The notes beneath the pieces were generated by a model. The model ran no database searches, was not told the DNA's origin, and saw only the letters and a list, made by a program, of their open reading frames with translations. A DNA stretch of 64,000 nucleotides. Origin: Micromonospora sp. PLK6-60 (GTDB lineage: Bacteria; Actinomycetota; Actinomycetes; Mycobacteriales; Micromonosporaceae). The translations under genes and the position numbers were made by a program. The first letter of the stretch is position 1; each line of letters opens with the position of its first letter. Below are positions 27,386 to 38,991 of this stretch, piece after piece. The stretch spans positions 62,001 to 126,000 of the forward strand of contig NZ_JAIOAA010000004.1 in NCBI RefSeq assembly GCF_019890675.1, written 5' to 3'.

Positions 27386-30300
27386 TCACTGCTCCATCGG
27401 CCAGCGCAGATCGTCGGGGCACACGCGGCCGGTCGCCCCGGTCACCTCCGCGAGCGAGTTTGCCGCGGCCAGCCGGCCGTCGGCGTTCGCCGAGCCGGTC
27501 ACCAGTGTCCGCAACGCGCTGACCGCCGCCGCCCGATGCTCAGGTTGATCGCCGAGTTGCTCCGCCACCAGGCGCCGCCGACCGGCATCGTCGTCGGCCG
27601 GGCCGTCCAGTACGTTCCGCAACGCGGTGGTGGCCTCGGACATGCTGGTGGTCGCGGGATCGAGCCGAGCCAGTCCGAACAGGGCCAGCGCCGCCTCCGA
27701 TGGTTGACCGGTCGGGTCCGCCGCCACCTTGCGCAGCGGCGCCAGCAGTATGCCGCGGTGGTCGCCTTCGTGATCCGCCAACGCGGCGGCAGCCAACAGC
27801 CGGTTCAAGACCGGCCCCGCGCCGGCGGCGACCTCCCCCAGCGCCCGGGTCGCGTCGCCGCGCCGGTTCGGGTCGAGGTGGGCAAGCTCGGACCGGGCCA
27901 GTGCCCGGTCGAGCGGCGAGTGACCCGTCGCGTCGGCAAGGGTCCGCAGCAGCTCTCCGGCGTCCGTCCGGTGCGGCCGGCCCAGCCGGCCGAGGTCGGC
28001 GGCGGCGGACCGCCGGTGCTCCGGCTCGGCGTTCGGGTCGGCGGCGATCTCGCGCAGGGCCGTCACCACGGTGGGCCGCGCGGACGGTCCGAATCGGACC
28101 AACAAGGTGACCGCGTACCGCCGTTGGGCCGGGGTGATCGTGCCGGTGCCGACGATCCGGGCCAGCTCCTGCCCGCCGCCGGCCCGGTCGGCGCCGACCA
28201 CCGCCCGGGCCACCGCCGCCTCGGCCCGTTCCCAGGGATCGAGGCGCTCATCCGTGGACAGGTCGGTGAGCAGAACCCCGGCCGCGGCCCGGTGCGTCGC
28301 GCCGAGGCGGGCCAGGGACTCGGCGGCCAGCCGCCGGTACCACCCACGCAGTCTCTCGTCGGTGGCCATCGCGGTGAGCAGCCGGGCCGCCCGGTCCCGG
28401 TGGGCGGTGCCCAACGCGAGCAGGGCGTCCACCGCCCTGATGCGGTCGGCCGGGTCGCACCCCGCGTCGGCGGCGACGGTGACCAGGAGTTCGACGGCGT
28501 CGTAGCGGTGGCTCCCGACGATGCCGGCCAGCGCCGCCACCGCCAGCGCGTGGGTGAGCCGCGGCACTGCGGGCTGGGCGGCCAGCGCGGCGAGGATTTC
28601 CGTGCCGGTCCTGCGGTGGTCGGCGCCGAGGCCGGTGAGCAGCCGGGCCGCGGTCAACCGGTCGTGGTCGCCCAGCCGAGCATCCCGGGCCTGGCCGGCC
28701 AGGGCGGCTGCCGCCTCCGCGCGCGGGCGGGTGCCCAGTGCGGCGAGGGCCAGCGCGGCGGCCCGCCGGACGTACGGATCGACCCGCCCGCCGGTCGCCA
28801 TCCGGCGCAGCGCGGCCCGACCGGCGGCCAGGCCGGGTGGGCCGAGTCCGCTCAGCGCCTCGGCCGCCTGGTAGCCACACCAGGAGTCGTCATCGTCGGT
28901 GATGGCGGTGAGCGCCCCGATGGCGGTCGCCACCGCCTCGGGCCCGTCGGTCCCCAGTTTCATCGCGGCCCTGCGCCGGGTGTCGGTGTCCACCCTGGGA
29001 TCGGTGGCGAGCGCGTGGATCAGGGTCGCCTGCTCCGACGCCGCGAGGCCCAGCTCGCCCAGCAGGCTGATGCTGTAGTACCGGTCGTCCGGGTGCGCGG
29101 TCGGGTCGGCCGCGAGTTCCCGGAGGCGTTCGACGGCCGCCTCGTGATATTCCGGGACGGCCGTCGCCGTGACGACCAGCAGCCCCGCTCGTTCCAGCGC
29201 GCTGAGCTGCGGGGACGCCAGCGCTCGTGCACACAGCGCCGCCGTGCGGTGCCGATCGGCGCGGACCGCCACCAACGTCCGTATCGCCGGCAGCAGCACC
29301 CAGGCGGACGCCCACTCCTCGGTCATGTCGTGGAGCAGTTCCACCGCCTGGTCGTGATGGCGGCCGCCGAACGCGGCGAGCTGTCCTGCGGCCAGGCAAC
29401 GGTCCGGCACCGAGCGGGTCGGGTCGGCCGCGAGCGCGGCCAACATCCCGGCCACCGGCCCCTCGTCGTCGACCAGGCCGGCCAGCGTCGAAAGCCCGTC
29501 CAGTTGCTGACGGGTGCTGGCGGTGGGGATCGCCACGATCTCCCGGAGCTGGCCCACCACCTCGGGCAGCATCGCCGGCCGCAACCGGCCCAGTTCCTCG
29601 GCCGCCAGGCGCCGCTGCTCCGGGGCGAGGGTGCCGTCGCCGGCGAGTTCGGCCAGGAGCCGCACCGCCTCGTCCCGGCCGGTGGCGTCCAGCCGGGCGA
29701 GGTCTGTCGACGCCGCCAGGCGTTCCCCCGCATCGGCGGTGGGGTCCGCGGCGACCTGCGCCGACACCGACCTGGCGTCGCCGGGGTGCGCACCCGCGCC
29801 CCACCCGGTCAGCAGCCGCCCCACGGCGCGGCGGTCCGCCGGCGCCAACGGTTCCTCGGCCAGCCGGCGGAGGGTGGCCGCCGCCGCGGCACCGCTGAGC
29901 GGACTCACCGTGGCCAGGGCGTACGTGGCCACCACCCGATCGGCCGGGGCGGAATGCGGGTGCCGGAGGACGTCGTTCATCAGCTCGACCAGCCGGCCAG
30001 CCGGCTCGATGCCGAGTCGGACCACGTGGGACGCGGCTTCGCAGCGCTCCGTCAGGGCGACGGTGGGGTCCACGACCAGGTCGAGGAGCGCGTCCGCCAT
30101 CCGGGACCGCAGCGCCGGCGCCCCGTCGGCCACCAGTTGGACGGCCTGGCGACGATCCTGCGGCGGTACCGCCGGGTCGATCGCGACGGCGGCGAGCTGT
30201 TCGTGGGCGAAGGACCGTTGCGGTCCACCGAGCCGCGCCAGGCGCTGGGCGACCTCCCGCCGGTCGTGCGCGTCGGCTCTGGGATCGGCGAGGACGGCCC

Positions 30301-33300
30301 GGTAGGTGGACACCGCCTGGTCGCGGTGCGCCGAGCCCAGCGGGGACAGCGCCTCGGCGGCGATCCGCCGGGCGTATGCGGGAACGGTGGGGTCGGCGGC
30401 CACCCGCACCCAGACCTCGGCCACGTGCTGCCGCGGGACGTCGGTCAGCTTGCCCAATTCGTCCATCAGCTCCGACAGCCTCCACCACGGTGTCCGCGGG
30501 TCGTCGGGCATTCGTCGCTGGGCGGCCAGGGCCGGAGCCACCTGGTCCGCTGCGTACCGGGCCAGGGTCGTCAGGGCCAGCGCCTGCTCGATCGGCGGGG
30601 CGGTGTCGTCGGTGCCGATGGCGTCCAACACGGCCAGCGCCGCGCCGTGACCTGTCGGGTCGAGCTGGAGCAGCCGCCGTGCCGCGTCCACCCGGTGCTC
30701 GAGCGGGTTCCGCTCGTCGGTCGCGAAGGCGATCAGCAGTTCTCCGGCCATGGCCCGCTCGGCTTCGCCACCGATGGAGTAGAGGCTGTGGGCGGCGTCG
30801 ATTCGTTCGTCCGCCGGTACGGTCGGGGTCCGGCTGAGCCAGGTCAGGATCTGGGACGCCCACTCGCGCCCCGGTTCGTCGAGGGTCGCCAGCGTGCTGC
30901 CCGCCGACCGGCGGTGCCACGTCGGCAGGAACCGATCGCGGCAGGCGGATCGAAGCACCTCGACCGCCGTGGCGTGCACCTCGCCACCCAGCTCGATGAG
31001 GTTCGTCAGGGCCCGCTGACGCTGGTGCCAGTCGACGTGCGGGTCGGTGGCCAACCGGGTGAACGCGTCGATCGCCAGCGCCCGTCGGTCGTCGTCGCCG
31101 GTCAGCAGCTGGCGGAGCATGTTGTCCTGGAGGGTGCCGTCGAGGGCACCGGTCAGCAGTTGCCGTAGTGCGGGCTCCGCGTCGCCGCGGCAGCGCGGCC
31201 CGTACTCGAGCAGGGCGTCGACCGCCTGCATCCGTGATCGTGCGTCCACGACCGGGGCGACCGCCAGGCGGCCCAGCAGCGGGGCCAGCGGGACCCGGCG
31301 ATCGGGATGGAGCGCGGCAACCACCACGGTGGCGAGGATCTTGTCCTCCGTCGCGGCCAGCGGATGGCTCAGCAGCCACTCGGCCCATCGGGACACCTCG
31401 GCGACCTGTCCGGCGCCCAGCTTGGCCCACTCCCGGGCGGCGGTGGCGCGGGTCGCCGGGTCGACGGTGGGATCGATCGCGAGCAGCCGGAATGCCTGAC
31501 CTGCTGGCTCGTGGTGTGCACTGCCGAGCCGGGCGAGTTGCTGGGCCATCGACAACCGGGTCGAACCGACGGTGGTCGGTTCGACCGCCATGCCGGCGAG
31601 CAACTCGCCGACCTGTCGGCGCCAGCTCCGGCCGAGATCGCGTACCTCGGACAAGGCGTTGAGTCGTTGGAACGGGTCGTGGGTCGGGTCCGCCGCCAAC
31701 CGGAGCAGGATGTCGATGGCGTCGGCCCGACTCTCCGCGCCCAGTCTGGCCAGGCCCAGGGCCGCCTGGGTCCGGTCCCAGGGGTGCACGGTGGGGTCGG
31801 TGGCCGCGGCGGCCCAGAGCGCCGCGGCCCGCTGGTCGCCGCGGAACTCCAGGGTGGCTGCGGTCGCCCGGGCGAGCAGACGCTCACCGTTGTCCAGCGT
31901 GGGGTCGGTCGCCATCCGCCCGAACGCCCGGACCGCCTCGTCGCGGTGGACGCCGCCGAGCTGCGCGAGCGCCTGGCCGGCCTCCGTCCGATAGGTGTGG
32001 TACGCGGCGACGTCGTCGACGATCGAGACCAGCGCCCGGGCGGCCGCGCCGCGCCATTCCCCACCGAACTTGGCCAGCACCGCCGCAGCCAGGTGACGTT
32101 CCCAGTGGCTGACGGTCCCGTCGGTGGCGATGCGGTGCAGCAGGCCGGCCGCCTCGGGCCGGTACGACGCGCCGAGCTTGGTCAGCTCGGTGATCACCTC
32201 CAGCCGTTCGAACGGGCTGACCGAAGTGCTCGCCGAGAGCCGCCGCAGCACCTCGGCAGCCCGCTCCCGGTGCAGCGGGCCCAGCTTGGCCAGCACCGCG
32301 GCGGCGCGGCGGTGCAGTTGCGCGGGCGCCGGCTCGTCGAGCAGCGCGAGGAGTCTGGTCGCGCCCTCGTGGCGGGCGTGGAGCAGGCGGTCGGCCAGCA
32401 ACTCGACGAGGGTGATCCGCGCCTCCCGGCTGACCTCGTCGGCGGTGAAGAGGGCCCAGAGTCGATCCCGGACCCAGGGATGCCGGACGAGTCCGGCGAT
32501 GCTCTTCAGCTCGGGCGCCGCGGCACCGCTGAGCACCTGCTCCTCGGCCATGGTGAGCTGGCGGTCGATCTGCGCCGGGGTGCACGGCGCGCCCTGGCCG
32601 ATCAGGTCGGAGGCGCACTCCTGCTGGTCCCGGGTGCCGCCCTGGAGCCAGTTCAGCAGGTCCGGCTCATCCGGGTGCAGATGCAGCCGGTGCAGCAGCA
32701 CCCGCTCGGCGGACTCGTCGCCCAGCAGCACCGCCCGGATCAGCGCCTCCCACTCCGGATGTGTCGGGTCGAAGGCGGGCGGTAGCCGTTTGGCGGTGGC
32801 GGTGGCGGCCAGATGCTCGGCGAACGTCTGGTGCAGGAAGCGGACCCGGGGCCCGTGCCGGCTCAACAGCCCGGTCTGCGACAGCCACTCCGCGACCGGG
32901 TTCTCCCAGCCCGGCGGCAGGCCCGCCGACGCCGGCAGCACCCGCTCGGCGACCTCCAGCAGCGGGGTCTCGCTGGTGGTGTAGGCGGTGGCCAACTCCT
33001 CCAGCAGGTCGTCCCGGTGCGCACGCAACCAGCCGGCCACCTCCGGGCCGCCCGGCAGGCGGTGCAGCGTCTCCAGGGCGGCCTCGGCGTTGCCGGCGCG
33101 CACCTGTGCGTACTGGTCGACGTAGCGGGTGTAGAGCTCGTAGCGGCTGCTCGGCAGCCGCCGGTCGCCGCTGTTCTCGAACACCTCGGCGGCGACCCGG
33201 GCCAGCAGTGGCACGGTGAGCACCCCACCCAGGCCGGCGTCGTCCACCTGGCCGAGGAACTCCGCCGACAACCGGGCCCCGGCGGCGGTCTCCTCCGGAT

Positions 33301-34627
33301 CGAACCAGCGGTGGGCGAACATCTCCAGCGCCGGCCGGTCGAACGGTTGCAGCTCGTAGAAGCCGACCGAGGCCCCCTGGATCCGCTCGATCTCACCCGG
33401 TGCCAGCGGCCGGGTGGTCACCACGAAACGCGCCGGGCCGGGTGCGGACATCCGCAGGGCGAGCGCGGTGACCAACCGGTCCCGGACGGCCGGGTCCGGC
33501 ACCTCGTCGAGGGCGTCGATGACGACCAGCCAGCGCAAGCCGCGTACCGGTTCGGTGAACTGTCGGGCCGGTACGTCGCTGTCGGCGAGCACGGCGTACT
33601 CGCTGCTGGCGGCAGCCTGGAGGACCTGCCCCCAGGTGCGATCCTCGCGCAACTGGGCGGCGACCACCCGGGCCGGCAGCATCAGGGGGACGAGCGGCGT
33701 GCCGAGCGGTGCGGCGGCCCCGGGGTCCCGCAGGGCGGCGATCAGCTCGCCGACCAGGTGCCGGCCCAGGGTGGACTTGCCGAGACCGGCGGCGCCCTCG
33801 ATGACCAGGTGCTCGTGCTGGTCGACCACCTCGTCGAAGGGTTGGGCCAGCCGGGACGCCCGGCGGTCGTCCTCGATGATCACCGGTTCGTCGAACTCGT
33901 CCTCCTCCCGCCAGCGGCGGACCTCGGTGGGCGCGGCGACGCTCTGCTGGACGTAGACGCTCGACAGTGACACCCGCCGGCCCCGCTGCGGGTAGAGCGG
34001 GTCCTCCGCCACCCCGGCCATCACGTGCAGCAGGTCCCGCAGGGCGGCCGGCAGGTCGGCCAGGGCCGGTTGTCCCGCGACCGGTGCCGGCCCGGTGTCG
34101 ATGGTGGGTGCGGTGGCCGGCGGTAGCACCGGCAGCGGCCCCAGGGGCGGCTCCGGGTGCAGTTCCTGGCCGGTGAGCACCCGCAGCAACTGCTCCGCGC
34201 CGACGTCGGTGAACTCGGTGACGGGGAACGACGTGGCGGCGTACGGCTGGAGGAACGCGGGCAGTTCCTCGACGGACCGTCCGGGCAGCACCACGGGCAG
34301 CATGCGGCGTATCCAGCGCGGCCGGTCCATGGTCAGCCGGTCGCGCAGCAGTGCCGCCTCGAACTGCACCCCTCGACCGTCGTCCGGCTCGGCGGTGCCC
34401 TCGGCCCGTCGCCGGTACGCCGGGGAGGCGACCACCAGCACGAAGTCGGCCGTGTCGATCTCGCGGGCCATCCACAGCGACCAGTCCTGGCGTTCCCGGG
34501 CGGCCGAGAGGTCGAGGGTGGCGTCGATGCCCCGGCTGCGCAGGAACGTCCAGAGCCCACGGACCGCCTCGCGGTGTTCCGGTGAGTCGTGGGCGTACGA
34601 GATGAAGACCTTCGGCCGGTGGCTCAC
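27386..34627 (-). CDS. Giant SEFIR-NACHT-HEAT-repeat protein (NLR-like, candidate immune ATPase)
   Basis: A 2,413-residue single open frame. Residues about 5-140 form a SEFIR/TIR-like domain: [31 protein letters not shown], then [13 protein letters not shown]. After a Pro-rich linker a NACHT-type P-loop ATPase follows, with Walker [10 protein letters not shown] (278-286), Walker [11 protein letters not shown] (366-375) and sensor-like FVVTTRP (401-407). A helical region containing [22 protein letters not shown] (split here for clarity at about 588-609) closes that module. From about 765 to the end there are roughly 35 HEAT-like repeats of about 46 residues. This is the layout of bacterial NACHT defence proteins: effector, switch ATPase, sensor. 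It has no signal peptide or membrane helix, so a cytosolic location is expected. Function inferred. Confidence 0.85.
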   Translation of the reverse strand: MSHRPKVFISYAHDSPEHREAVRGLWTFLRSRGIDATLDLSAARERQDWSLWMAREIDTADFVLVVASPAYRRRAEGTAEPDDGRGVQFEAALLRDRLTMDRPRWIRRMLPVVLPGRSVEELPAFLQPYAATSFPVTEFTDVGAEQLLRVLTGQELHPEPPLGPLPVLPPATAPTIDTGPAPVAGQPALADLPAALRDLLHVMAGVAEDPLYPQRGRRVSLSSVYVQQSVAAPTEVRRWREEDEFDEPVIIEDDRRASRLAQPFDEVVDQHEHLVIEGAAGLGKSTLGRHLVGELIAALRDPGAAAPLGTPLVPLMLPARVVAAQLREDRTWGQVLQAAASSEYAVLADSDVPARQFTEPVRGLRWLVVIDALDEVPDPAVRDRLVTALALRMSAPGPARFVVTTRPLAPGEIERIQGASVGFYELQPFDRPALEMFAHRWFDPEETAAGARLSAEFLGQVDDAGLGGVLTVPLLARVAAEVFENSGDRRLPSSRYELYTRYVDQYAQVRAGNAEAALETLHRLPGGPEVAGWLRAHRDDLLEELATAYTTSETPLLEVAERVLPASAGLPPGWENPVAEWLSQTGLLSRHGPRVRFLHQTFAEHLAATATAKRLPPAFDPTHPEWEALIRAVLLGDESAERVLLHRLHLHPDEPDLLNWLQGGTRDQQECASDLIGQGAPCTPAQIDRQLTMAEEQVLSGAAAPELKSIAGLVRHPWVRDRLWALFTADEVSREARITLVELLADRLLHARHEGATRLLALLDEPAPAQLHRRAAAVLAKLGPLHRERAAEVLRRLSASTSVSPFERLEVITELTKLGASYRPEAAGLLHRIATDGTVSHWERHLAAAVLAKFGGEWRGAAARALVSIVDDVAAYHTYRTEAGQALAQLGGVHRDEAVRAFGRMATDPTLDNGERLLARATAATLEFRGDQRAAALWAAAATDPTVHPWDRTQAALGLARLGAESRADAIDILLRLAADPTHDPFQRLNALSEVRDLGRSWRRQVGELLAGMAVEPTTVGSTRLSMAQQLARLGSAHHEPAGQAFRLLAIDPTVDPATRATAAREWAKLGAGQVAEVSRWAEWLLSHPLAATEDKILATVVVAALHPDRRVPLAPLLGRLAVAPVVDARSRMQAVDALLEYGPRCRGDAEPALRQLLTGALDGTLQDNMLRQLLTGDDDRRALAIDAFTRLATDPHVDWHQRQRALTNLIELGGEVHATAVEVLRSACRDRFLPTWHRRSAGSTLATLDEPGREWASQILTWLSRTPTVPADERIDAAHSLYSIGGEAERAMAGELLIAFATDERNPLEHRVDAARRLLQLDPTGHGAALAVLDAIGTDDTAPPIEQALALTTLARYAADQVAPALAAQRRMPDDPRTPWWRLSELMDELGKLTDVPRQHVAEVWVRVAADPTVPAYARRIAAEALSPLGSAHRDQAVSTYRAVLADPRADAHDRREVAQRLARLGGPQRSFAHEQLAAVAIDPAVPPQDRRQAVQLVADGAPALRSRMADALLDLVVDPTVALTERCEAASHVVRLGIEPAGRLVELMNDVLRHPHSAPADRVVATYALATVSPLSGAAAAATLRRLAEEPLAPADRRAVGRLLTGWGAGAHPGDARSVSAQVAADPTADAGERLAASTDLARLDATGRDEAVRLLAELAGDGTLAPEQRRLAAEELGRLRPAMLPEVVGQLREIVAIPTASTRQQLDGLSTLAGLVDDEGPVAGMLAALAADPTRSVPDRCLAAGQLAAFGGRHHDQAVELLHDMTEEWASAWVLLPAIRTLVAVRADRHRTAALCARALASPQLSALERAGLLVVTATAVPEYHEAAVERLRELAADPTAHPDDRYYSISLLGELGLAASEQATLIHALATDPRVDTDTRRRAAMKLGTDGPEAVATAIGALTAITDDDDSWCGYQAAEALSGLGPPGLAAGRAALRRMATGGRVDPYVRRAAALALAALGTRPRAEAAAALAGQARDARLGDHDRLTAARLLTGLGADHRRTGTEILAALAAQPAVPRLTHALAVAALAGIVGSHRYDAVELLVTVAADAGCDPADRIRAVDALLALGTAHRDRAARLLTAMATDERLRGWYRRLAAESLARLGATHRAAAGVLLTDLSTDERLDPWERAEAAVARAVVGADRAGGGQELARIVGTGTITPAQRRYAVTLLVRFGPSARPTVVTALREIAADPNAEPEHRRSAAADLGRLGRPHRTDAGELLRTLADATGHSPLDRALARSELAHLDPNRRGDATRALGEVAAGAGPVLNRLLAAAALADHEGDHRGILLAPLRKVAADPTGQPSEAALALFGLARLDPATTSMSEATTALRNVLDGPADDDAGRRRLVAEQLGDQPEHRAAAVSALRTLVTGSANADGRLAAANSLAEVTGATGRVCPDDLRWPMEQ
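27430..32335 (-). repeat. HEAT-like repeat array (about 35 units of about 46 codons)
   Basis: Encodes about 1,640 residues of degenerate helical repeats. A typical unit reads ATDPTVDPxxRxxAAxxLAxLGxxHRxxAxxxLRxx. The recurring DPTV/DP loop and the LGxxHR turn mark each unit. Units differ in sequence and I see no near-identical DNA copies, so the array is old rather than a fresh amplification. In NLR-like proteins such repeats act as the ligand-sensing platform. Confidence 0.8.
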
Positions 34628-34713
34628 CGGTCCATCTCAACCGAACTCCCATCCGGAGTCATGTTCATGGATCGGAGTGTCACCATCCGGACAGGGCTGG
34701 ATATGGTCGTCGG

Positions 34714-36753
34714 GTGAACCGACTCGCCGACGCCACCTCGCCGTACCTGCTCCAGCACGCGGACAACCCGGTCGACTGGTGGCCGTGGTGCGCGGAGGCG
34801 TTCGCCGAGGCGAAGCGCCGGGACGTGCCGGTGCTCATCTCGGTCGGCTACGCCGCCTGCCACTGGTGCCATGTGATGGCGCACGAGTCGTTCGAGCACG
34901 AGCAGGTCGGCGCGGTGCTCAACGAGAGCTTCGTGTCGATCAAGGTGGACCGGGAGGAGCGGCCGGACGTCGACGCGGTCTACATGACCGCGACCCAGGC
35001 GATGACCGGGCAGGGCGGCTGGCCGATGACGGTCTTCGCCACACCGGACGGCACGCCGTTCTTCTGCGGCACGTACTTTCCTCGGCCGAACTTCCTGCGG
35101 CTGCTGGAGTCGGTCACCACCGCCTGGCGGGACCAGCGCGAGGCGGTGCTGCGCCAGGGCGCCGCGGTGGTCGAGGCGATCGGCGGCGCCCAGGCCGTGG
35201 GCGGGCCGACCGCCCCGCTCACCGCCGAACTGCTCGACGCCGCCGCCGACCAGCTCGCCCGGGAGTACGACGAGACGAACGGCGGCTTCGGCGGCGCTCC
35301 GAAGTTCCCACCGCACATGAACCTGCTCTTCCTGCTGCGCCACCACCAGCGCACCGGCTCGCCGCGCAGCCTGGAGATCGTCCGGCACACCTGCGAGGCG
35401 ATGGCCCGCGGCGGCATCTACGACCAGCTGGCCGGCGGCTTCGCCCGCTACTCGGTGGACGGGCACTGGACCGTGCCGCACTTCGAGAAGATGCTCTACG
35501 ACAACGCCCTGCTGCTGCGGGTCTACACCCAGCTGTGGCGGCTCACCGGCGACCCGCTGGCCCGCCGGGTGGCCCGGGACGTCGCCCGGTTCCTCGCCGA
35601 CGAGCTGCACCGGCCCGGGGAGGGCTTCGCCTCGGCGCTGGACGCCGACACCGAGGGCGTGGAGGGGCTCACCTACGCGTGGACCCCGGCGCAGCTGGTC
35701 GAGGCACTGGGCGAGTCCGACGGCCGCTGGGCCGCCGACCTGTTCGGGGTGACCGAGACCGGCACCTTCGAACACGGCAGCAGCGTGCTGCGGCTGGCCC
35801 GGGACGTCGACGACGCCGACCCGGCGGTCCGGGCCCGCTGGCGGGACGTGGCCGGCCGGCTGCTGGCCGCCCGGGACGCCCGCCCCCAGCCGGCCCGCGA
35901 CGACAAGGTGGTGGCCGCCTGGAACGGGCTGGCGATCACCGCGATCGCCGAGTTCCTCCAGGTCGCCGCCCTGTACGAGGATCCGGCGGCGGAGGACGCC
36001 AACCTGATGGACGGGGTGGCCATCGTCGCCGACGGGGCGATGCGGGACACCGCCGAGCACCTGGCCCGGGTGCACCTGGTCGACGGTCGGCTGCGTCGCG
36101 CCTCCCGCCACAAGCAGGTCGGCGAGCCGGCCGGGGTGCTGGAGGACTACGGCGCCGTGGCCGAGGCGTTCTGCGCCCTGCACCAGGTCACCGGCGAGGG
36201 GCGCTGGCTGGAGCTGGCCGGGGGGCTGCTGGACACCGCACTGGCCCGGTTCGCCGCCCCGGACGGCGGCTTCTACGACACCGCCGACGACGCCGAGCGA
36301 CTGGTGGCCCGGCCGGCCGACCCGACCGACAACGCCACCCCGTCCGGCCGCTCGGCGATCGTGGCGGCGCTGGTGGCGTACGCGGCGTTGACCGGGGAGA
36401 CGCGCTACCGGGAGGCGGCGGAGGCCGCCCTGTCGACCGTCGCGCCGATCGTCGGGCGGCACGCCCGGTTCACCGGGTACGCGGCCACCGTCGGCGAGGC
36501 GCTGCTCTCCGGGCCGTACGAGATCGCGGTGGCCACCGACGGCGACCCGGCGGCGGATCCGCTGGTCGCCGCCGCCCACCGGCACGCCCCGCCCGGCGCG
36601 GTGGTGGTGGCCGGCCGCCCGGACCAGCCCGGCGTGCCGCTGCTGGCGGACCGGCCGCTGGTCGACGGGCGGCCCACCGCGTACGTCTGCCGGGGGTTCG
36701 TCTGCCAGCGGCCGGTGACCTCGGTCGACGACCTGGTGGCCCAGCTCGGCTGA
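34714..36753 (+). CDS. yyaL: YyaL/DUF255 protein: thioredoxin-like domain plus (alpha/alpha)6 barrel
   Basis: A 679-residue cytosolic protein. The N-terminus [20 protein letters not shown] and the redox motif ACHWCHVM (Cys49, Cys52) are hallmarks of the DUF255/spermatogenesis-associated protein 20 family. GGWPMTVF and GTYFP complete the thioredoxin-like domain. From about residue 180 helical repeats resemble an N-acylglucosamine 2-epimerase barrel ([40 protein letters not shown]). The biochemical function is unresolved. GTG 34714. It corresponds to M. tuberculosis Rv1084, the expected next gene after mca/Rv1083, so the GGDEF-EAL and NACHT genes separate conserved neighbours. Confidence 0.9.
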   Translation: MNRLADATSPYLLQHADNPVDWWPWCAEAFAEAKRRDVPVLISVGYAACHWCHVMAHESFEHEQVGAVLNESFVSIKVDREERPDVDAVYMTATQAMTGQGGWPMTVFATPDGTPFFCGTYFPRPNFLRLLESVTTAWRDQREAVLRQGAAVVEAIGGAQAVGGPTAPLTAELLDAAADQLAREYDETNGGFGGAPKFPPHMNLLFLLRHHQRTGSPRSLEIVRHTCEAMARGGIYDQLAGGFARYSVDGHWTVPHFEKMLYDNALLLRVYTQLWRLTGDPLARRVARDVARFLADELHRPGEGFASALDADTEGVEGLTYAWTPAQLVEALGESDGRWAADLFGVTETGTFEHGSSVLRLARDVDDADPAVRARWRDVAGRLLAARDARPQPARDDKVVAAWNGLAITAIAEFLQVAALYEDPAAEDANLMDGVAIVADGAMRDTAEHLARVHLVDGRLRRASRHKQVGEPAGVLEDYGAVAEAFCALHQVTGEGRWLELAGGLLDTALARFAAPDGGFYDTADDAERLVARPADPTDNATPSGRSAIVAALVAYAALTGETRYREAAEAALSTVAPIVGRHARFTGYAATVGEALLSGPYEIAVATDGDPAADPLVAAAHRHAPPGAVVVAGRPDQPGVPLLADRPLVDGRPTAYVCRGFVCQRPVTSVDDLVAQLG

Positions 36754-36818
36754 GGCCCGATGGCCCGGGCCGCCCTCGCGGTCCGGGCGGCCGGCGGCCC
36801 GGATAGGCTGGCGGCGCT

Positions 36819-37979
36819 ATGGATTCCCGTACCGGTCTGCCCGTCGTCGGCATGGTGGGCGGGGGCCAGCTGGCCCGGATGACCCACCAGGCCGCCATCG
36901 CCCTCGGCCAGTCACTGCGCGTGCTGGCGCTCGCCCCCGACGACGGCGCCGCGCTGGTCGCCGCCGACGTGCAGTACGGCGACCACACCGACCTGGCCGC
37001 CCTGCGCACCTTCGCCAAGGGCTGTGACGTGGTCACCTTCGACCACGAGCACGTACCCAACGCGCACATCCGCGCGCTCGCCGACGAGGGCGTGCGGCTC
37101 TTCCCGCCGGCCGAGGCGCTGGTGCACGCGCAGGACAAGCGGATCATGCGGGAGCGGCTGGGCGAGCTGGGCGCGCCGATCCCGGCCTGGCGTCCGGTGG
37201 AGTCCCCGGCCGACCTGGTCGCGTTCGGCGAGGAGACCGGCTGGCCGGTGGTGCTCAAGGCCGCCCGGGGTGGCTACGACGGCCGGGGCGTGTGGATGGT
37301 CGGCGACGCGGCGCAGGCCGCCGAGCTGGCCGGCACGCTGCTCGCCGGTGGCAGCTCGCTGATCGTCGAGGAGCGGGTGGCGTTGCGCCGGGAGTTGGCC
37401 GTGCAGGTGGCCCGGTCGCCGTTCGGGCAGGTCGCGGCGTATCCCGTGGTGGAGACCGTGCAGCGGGACGGCATCTGTGTCGAGGTGCTGGCACCGGCGC
37501 CCGGCCTGTCGGAGGAGTTGGCGGTCGCCGCCCAGCAGCTCGCCATCGACCTGGCCACCGGGCTCGGCGTGGTGGGCCTGCTGGCCGTGGAGCTGTTCGA
37601 GACGCCCGCCGGGTTGGTGGTCAACGAGCTGGCCATGCGCCCGCACAACTCCGGGCACTGGACCATCGAGGGGGCGCGGACGTCGCAGTTCGAGCAGCAC
37701 CTGCGGGCGGTGCTCGACTATCCGATGGGGGACACGTCGCTGACCGCGCCGGTGGTGGTGATGGCGAACGTCCTCGGTGGCGAGCCCGGCGGGATGTCCA
37801 TCGACGAGCGGCTGCACCACCTGTTCGCCGCCGAGCCGGCCGCCAAGGTCCACCTGTACGGCAAGCAGGTGCGCCCCGGCCGGAAGATCGGGCACGTGAC
37901 GGTGCTCGGCGACGACCTGGACGACGTACGGGCGCGGGCCGCGCGGGCCGCCCGTTGGCTGCGGGAGGGGCAGGAGTGA
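36819..37979 (+). CDS. purK: 5-(carboxyamino)imidazole ribonucleotide synthase
   Basis: A 386-residue ATP-grasp enzyme that carboxylates AIR with bicarbonate in purine synthesis. The N-terminal [13 protein letters not shown] is diagnostic; ATP-grasp segments include [44 protein letters not shown] and [16 protein letters not shown] 36819 gives the usual length. Its TGA overlaps the GTG of purE (GTGA), so the two consecutive steps are translationally coupled. Confidence 0.95.
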   Translation: MDSRTGLPVVGMVGGGQLARMTHQAAIALGQSLRVLALAPDDGAALVAADVQYGDHTDLAALRTFAKGCDVVTFDHEHVPNAHIRALADEGVRLFPPAEALVHAQDKRIMRERLGELGAPIPAWRPVESPADLVAFGEETGWPVVLKAARGGYDGRGVWMVGDAAQAAELAGTLLAGGSSLIVEERVALRRELAVQVARSPFGQVAAYPVVETVQRDGICVEVLAPAPGLSEELAVAAQQLAIDLATGLGVVGLLAVELFETPAGLVVNELAMRPHNSGHWTIEGARTSQFEQHLRAVLDYPMGDTSLTAPVVVMANVLGGEPGGMSIDERLHHLFAAEPAAKVHLYGKQVRPGRKIGHVTVLGDDLDDVRARAARAARWLREGQE

Positions 37980-38506
37980 CGGACCGGGCTGGCACGGACG
38001 GGCGGCGGGCCGGCACGGCCACCGTCGGGCTGATCATGGGCAGCGACTCGGACTGGCCGACCATGCGGGCGGCGGCCGGGGCGCTCGACGAGTTCGGCGT
38101 CTCGTACGAGGTCCAGGTGATCTCCGCGCACCGGACCCCGGTCAAGATGATCGAGTACGGGCGGGCCGCCGCCGGGCGGGGCCTGAAGGTGATCATCGCC
38201 GGCGCCGGTGGCGCAGCCGCGCTGCCCGGCATGGTCGCCTCGGTGACGCCGCTGCCGGTGATCGGCGTGCCGGTGCCGCTGAAGCACCTGGACGGCATGG
38301 ATTCGCTGCTGTCCATCGTGCAGATGCCGGCCGGGGTGCCGGTGGCCACGGTCTCCATCGGCAACGCCCGCAACGCCGGGCTGCTGGCGGTCCGGATCCT
38401 GGCCGCCGCCGACCCGGAACTGCTGGACCGCATGACGGCCTACCAGGCCGACCTGGAGGAGCTCGTCGCCGAGAAGGACGCCGCCCTCCGCGCCTCCCTG
38501 AGCTGA
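37976..38506 (+). CDS. purE: 5-(carboxyamino)imidazole ribonucleotide mutase
   Basis: A 176-residue class I PurE that converts N5-CAIR to CAIR. The signature [14 protein letters not shown], the active-site SAHRTP and the flexible loop [14 protein letters not shown] are present, followed by [22 protein letters not shown] (two adjoining blocks). GTG 37976 overlaps the purK stop. Synteny purK-purE near an acyl-CoA dehydrogenase is shared with the Rv3274c-Rv3276c region. Confidence 0.95.
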   Translation: MTDRAGTDGRRAGTATVGLIMGSDSDWPTMRAAAGALDEFGVSYEVQVISAHRTPVKMIEYGRAAAGRGLKVIIAGAGGAAALPGMVASVTPLPVIGVPVPLKHLDGMDSLLSIVQMPAGVPVATVSIGNARNAGLLAVRILAAADPELLDRMTAYQADLEELVAEKDAALRASLS

Positions 38507-38751
38507 GCCGGTTCGCGCGCGTCGCGCCCCGGCCGTGCTGACCGTTCCCTCAACGGGCGTGTCCGGACGGTTGGAACTGGTCACCACGGCCGATCGCCCC
38601 GCTGACCGAGCGATCTCCGGGAAGAGCGCGCGGGCATGGCCAGGATCATCGCGAACGGGCGCGACGGCCACGTGGCGTAATGGCGCCGACGGATGCCGCT
38701 CTGATCACCCTGCGTAACCGACCCTTGGCGGCCCAACTCCTTCCCGCCAGC
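38507..38751. other. Non-coding stretch after purE
   Basis: Part of a 485-base gap. No convincing gene; short frames here lack coding character. The region ahead of 38752 may hold a purE 3' UTR and, if the inverted-repeat element is mobile, its flank. Confidence 0.4.
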
Positions 38752-38875
38752 CTTTGCTCTGCTGCCGCCCGCGCAACACCGGCTTGAGCTGCCGGTTTTT
38801 CCATGAGTGTGCCGGCGCTGCCGGCCTGCCCGCGCAACTCCGGATAACTGTTGCCTGGGCGGCAGCAGAGCAAAG
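38752..38875. repeat. 124-bp inverted-repeat element (MITE- or structured-RNA-like)
   Basis: Arms CTTTGCTCTGCTGCCGCCC (38752-38770) and its exact complement (38857-38875) pair over 19 bp. Extending inward, the pairing continues to 26 bp with two mismatches. The interior has a second hairpin (CCGG...CCGG) and a direct repeat containing GCCCGCGCAAC (about 38767 and 38828). No coding sequence. It could be a miniature transposable element, a terminator for purE, or a structured RNA. Confidence 0.75.
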
Positions 38876-38897
38876 TGGCCGAGGTGGCCTAGCCGCT

Positions 38898-38943
38898 CCC
38901 GCCGCCTCACCACCAGGAGTAACCAGGGTGGTGAGGCGGCGGG
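38898..38943. terminator. Perfect 17-bp-arm hairpin
   Basis: CCCGCCGCCTCACCACC and its exact complement flank a 12-base loop, 48 bases before the stop of the giant membrane protein. It is a likely terminator for that minus-strand gene and/or for purE. No T run. Confidence 0.75.
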
Positions 38944-38991
38944 TGCTGGCGGCGCGGGGACACCTGGGGGCAGCGCGGATCCGAGGTCGGA

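Noticed and set aside
27536..31168. 1,210-residue plus-strand frame opposite the HEAT repeats
   Set aside because: Shadow of the repeat array; the minus frame has regular helical repeats and continues to the NACHT and SEFIR domains.
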